From Sedimenticola hydrogenitrophicus (GTDB lineage Bacteria > Pseudomonadota > Gammaproteobacteria > Chromatiales > Chromatiaceae): a stretch of DNA of 42,397 nt. Below the pieces are notes generated by a model, which was not told where the DNA came from, made no database searches, and saw nothing but the letters and a program-made list of their open reading frames with translations. The position numbers were made by a program, and so were the translations under genes. The stretch covers positions 1 through 42,397 of the forward strand of contig NZ_JANIOA010000039.1 in NCBI RefSeq assembly GCF_025175675.1, read 5' to 3'. Positions 40,823-42,397 of the stretch are shown here, in pieces (position 1 is the stretch's first letter; every line of letters begins with the position of its first letter).

Positions 40823-41323
40823 ATGCGCGAACATCCGGTTTCAAAATATGAGCGAAATGGATGCCTGGTTTCCAGACGCATCAACTGCTCCTATGGCGAC
40901 CACATATTGACGGTTCGTGAGGTCCGTGCCGGCTTTTCCCGTCGTACAGCACTCGCCATAATTGCGGCCCTCGGGCTTGGCATACTTGCGCCAGGGATTG
41001 CCTGCGCCGAACAGCAATTCCCGGATGTTCTGTCGACGAAGGTCCGCGCGACATCAAGTGGAATGTTCAACTTCGATGTAACGATTTCTTCGCCATACGA
41101 TACTCCAAGCCGCTACGCGGATGGGTTCCGTGTAACTACCAAAGATGGTGAGGTCCTTGGCGAGCGCAAGCTCTGGCACGATCATCAGAGCGAGCAGCCT
41201 TTCACTCGGGATCTCTACTCGGTGAAGATCCCGTCCAACGTCAAAACGGTCCTGGTTCAGGCTCGCGATCAGAAGTACGGATACGGTAGGCAGATTGTTG
41301 AGGTAGGGCTGCCTGGGCGATAA
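40823..41323 (+). CDS. Unknown protein with Tat-like signal
   Basis: The 166-residue protein has a long N-terminal region, then a Tat-like signal (FSRRTALAIIAALGLGILAPGIACA, Arg40-Arg41) and a mature part of about 105 residues. The mature part is beta-rich (FNFDVTISSPYDTPSRYADGF, GERKLWHDHQSEQPFTRDLY, NVKTVLVQARDQKYGYGRQI) and may be an immunoglobulin-like or fibronectin-like fold; this is a guess. I cannot name the family. The start ATG at 40823 has GGGAGGG upstream; the region before residue 30 is unusually long for a signal peptide, so an internal start is possible. It follows the MFS remnant and precedes a repeat. Confidence 0.65.
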   Translation: MREHPVSKYERNGCLVSRRINCSYGDHILTVREVRAGFSRRTALAIIAALGLGILAPGIACAEQQFPDVLSTKVRATSSGMFNFDVTISSPYDTPSRYADGFRVTTKDGEVLGERKLWHDHQSEQPFTRDLYSVKIPSNVKTVLVQARDQKYGYGRQIVEVGLPGR

Positions 41324-41465
41324 CTGTCAATGGCCATCCAGTTTGAGCCACTTATTTTCGCCAAGCGCGTAATTGCGGGGGAATGCAACAAACCATTCGG
41401 GCAGGTGTGGGATTGGCAGGCTTATTCTGTCTCCACGGGACCCCGTCGGCAGTGTCAGGCGTTAT

Positions 41466-41568
41466 GGCAATGGAGCGCCATTGCCTGCAAAGTGTGCCGT
41501 GGCGACATGGCGCCCAAAGTAACTCCGCGACACCCTCGATACTGCGGTATGCCTGCGCGAGCCCTTAA
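41466..41568. repeat. Hairpin plus diverged family A element, copy 2
   Basis: A perfect hairpin (GGCAATGG, AGCG loop, CCATTGCC) covers 41466-41485. Further on, about 41531-41568 read on the minus strand is a diverged copy of the element at 1636-1734: it shares GGGCTCGCGCA and the GCAGTATCGAGGGTGT block. The gap between the unknown Tat-like gene and the partial gene on the minus strand has no gene; short open frames there overlap these repeats. Confidence 0.5.
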
Positions 41569-42397
41569 TTAAGCGCACTTCGAGTTTGATCCTATCGGGT
41601 CGAAGTGGAACTGGGCAAAGGCCCCGGTCGTCTCAACCAGGCGGTTGAGTCTGGCCTTGCGTTCGGTCCCCTCCGCATTGACGATCATCACCAGATCACC
41701 GGTTTTGAACGGCAGGGTGGGCAATATCAGGCAGGCGTGCTGCTTCGAAGCCGCCAGTTCCGGCAACAGCAGGCCCTTGTGCGGGTGGCTGGCCGGGTCA
41801 TCGCCTGCCAGGTAATGGATCAGGACCGCGGCGGCGCTCGGGGCGATCATTTGCAGGCCAAGCTGGAGTCCCTGGCCGGGCAGGTTTCTCGCCCAGCGGC
41901 TGATGCCGATCGCAAGCTGGTGCTTGTTGGTGGCCGATTGTACGCCGATGACTTCGCCGATCTTGATCTTCGGGGCATGCATGCCCTGCCAGTTGATACA
42001 GTAGCCACCGGCACTTTCGTTAGCGGTCTTGCAGGCGTAGGCCTCATGCTGCTGCGCGGATTGCCGGGAAGCCCAGAGGGGCGCGCCACCCTGTCCGGAA
42101 CCCGGCACATTGGCACTGCTCGCGATGACGGTCTCCTGGATCGATTCATCAAATCCCTCCAGGCTCAGCTTGTGTCCCGCCAGCGTGTGAGATGAGCGGT
42201 AACGCCGGTTGCCGGTCGGCTGATCCATCCAGTCCGGTCCTCTGTCCGGTCGTTGCGGGGCCGCCGGCTCCTCCGTAGTGTCGTCACTGGTCAGCAGACA
42301 GTGGGTCGAGGTCACCCCCACGGCTACATTCAATTCAAAACCGAGCCGGGTGCGGATGAACTCCCGTTTTGGCGCGGAACTCAGGATCTGGATCAGC
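41569..42397 (-). CDS. C-terminal part of a possible PilZ-like protein (partial)
   Basis: The frame is open from the window edge to the TAA at 41569-41571, giving 275 residues. The start lies outside, so this is the 3' part only. An N-terminal part includes LGFELNVAVGVTSTH, followed by a variable, Pro/Glu-rich stretch. The C-terminal third has a beta-barrel look with NWQGMHAPKIKIGEVIGVQ, AIGISRWARNLPGQGLQLGLQMI and FKTGDLVMIVNAEG, which recall PilZ-type c-di-GMP binding proteins. I do not see a full RxxxR and D/NxSxxG pair, so the assignment is tentative. No membrane segment is visible in the part present. Confidence 0.55.
   Translation of the reverse strand, partial: LIQILSSAPKREFIRTRLGFELNVAVGVTSTHCLLTSDDTTEEPAAPQRPDRGPDWMDQPTGNRRYRSSHTLAGHKLSLEGFDESIQETVIASSANVPGSGQGGAPLWASRQSAQQHEAYACKTANESAGGYCINWQGMHAPKIKIGEVIGVQSATNKHQLAIGISRWARNLPGQGLQLGLQMIAPSAAAVLIHYLAGDDPASHPHKGLLLPELAASKQHACLILPTLPFKTGDLVMIVNAEGTERKARLNRLVETTGAFAQFHFDPIGSNSKCA

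Noticed and set aside
41330-41572. 80-codon frame before the possible PilZ-like gene
   Set aside because: It overlaps hairpins and a diverged repeat element and has no family similarity that I can see.
1-42397. CRISPR array, rRNA, tRNA, toxin-antitoxin or phage genes
   Set aside because: No regularly spaced repeats, no rRNA or tRNA sequences and no phage structural or integrase genes were seen.

Overview
The window is GC-rich chromosomal DNA from a gammaproteobacterium that probably oxidises sulfur. Three things point there. The blocks topA/smg/dprA/lysM and def/fmt/rsmB/DUF4390/ntrY/ntrX/trkA/trkH form the divergent arrangement typical of non-enteric Gammaproteobacteria. An aprBA pair encodes dissimilatory APS reductase. 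A high-potential iron-sulfur protein (HiPIP) gene lies near it. Chromatiales or Sedimenticola/Thiodiazotropha-like relatives are the likely source, but the lineage is inferred from gene content only.

Layout. 1-4.0 kb: small mostly minus-strand genes (DUF805 membrane protein, GFA-type protein, an eight-cysteine unknown, YiiM-like MOSC protein, NlpC/P60 lipoprotein, methyltransferase). 4.0-9.5 kb: repeats, then an RND pump with its adaptor, and a MerR-type regulator transcribed away from them. 9.8-15.4 kb (minus): lysM, dprA, smg, topA. 15.5-25.6 kb (plus): def, fmt, rsmB, a DUF4390 protein, the NtrYX two-component pair, and the TrkA/TrkH potassium system. 25.6-29.4 kb: glcDEF glycolate oxidase. 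29.7-32.3 kb (minus): ECF-type sigma factor, stand-alone receiver and NtrC-type regulator, without a histidine kinase. 32.4-33.3 kb: DUF423 protein and a helical unknown. 33.7-36.2 kb: aprB-aprA with a strong terminator, then a cysteine-cluster (YkgJ-type) gene. 37.4-42.4 kb: a loose, repeat-rich and partly decayed region with a BON lipoprotein, HiPIP, bacteriohemerythrin, two secreted unknowns, fragments of a VOC/PhnB gene, a second bacteriohemerythrin and an MFS transporter, and the 3' part of a possible PilZ-like gene running off the window.

How it works together. The core is housekeeping: N-terminal formyl-group handling (Def/Fmt), 16S rRNA methylation, DNA topology and uptake, and potassium import. 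The accessory layer is energy and stress metabolism: sulfite oxidation through AprBA, a soluble electron carrier (HiPIP), oxygen binding (hemerythrin), glycolate oxidation (useful in autotrophs that make 2-phosphoglycolate), and efflux. No tRNA, rRNA, CRISPR array or intact transposase gene was seen. I did not find a convincing new multi-gene system. The best leads are the NtrX with a degenerate ATPase domain, the kinase-less sigma/receiver/NtrC cluster, the cysteine-rich proteins, and the gene remnants and repeats at 37.4-41.6 kb.
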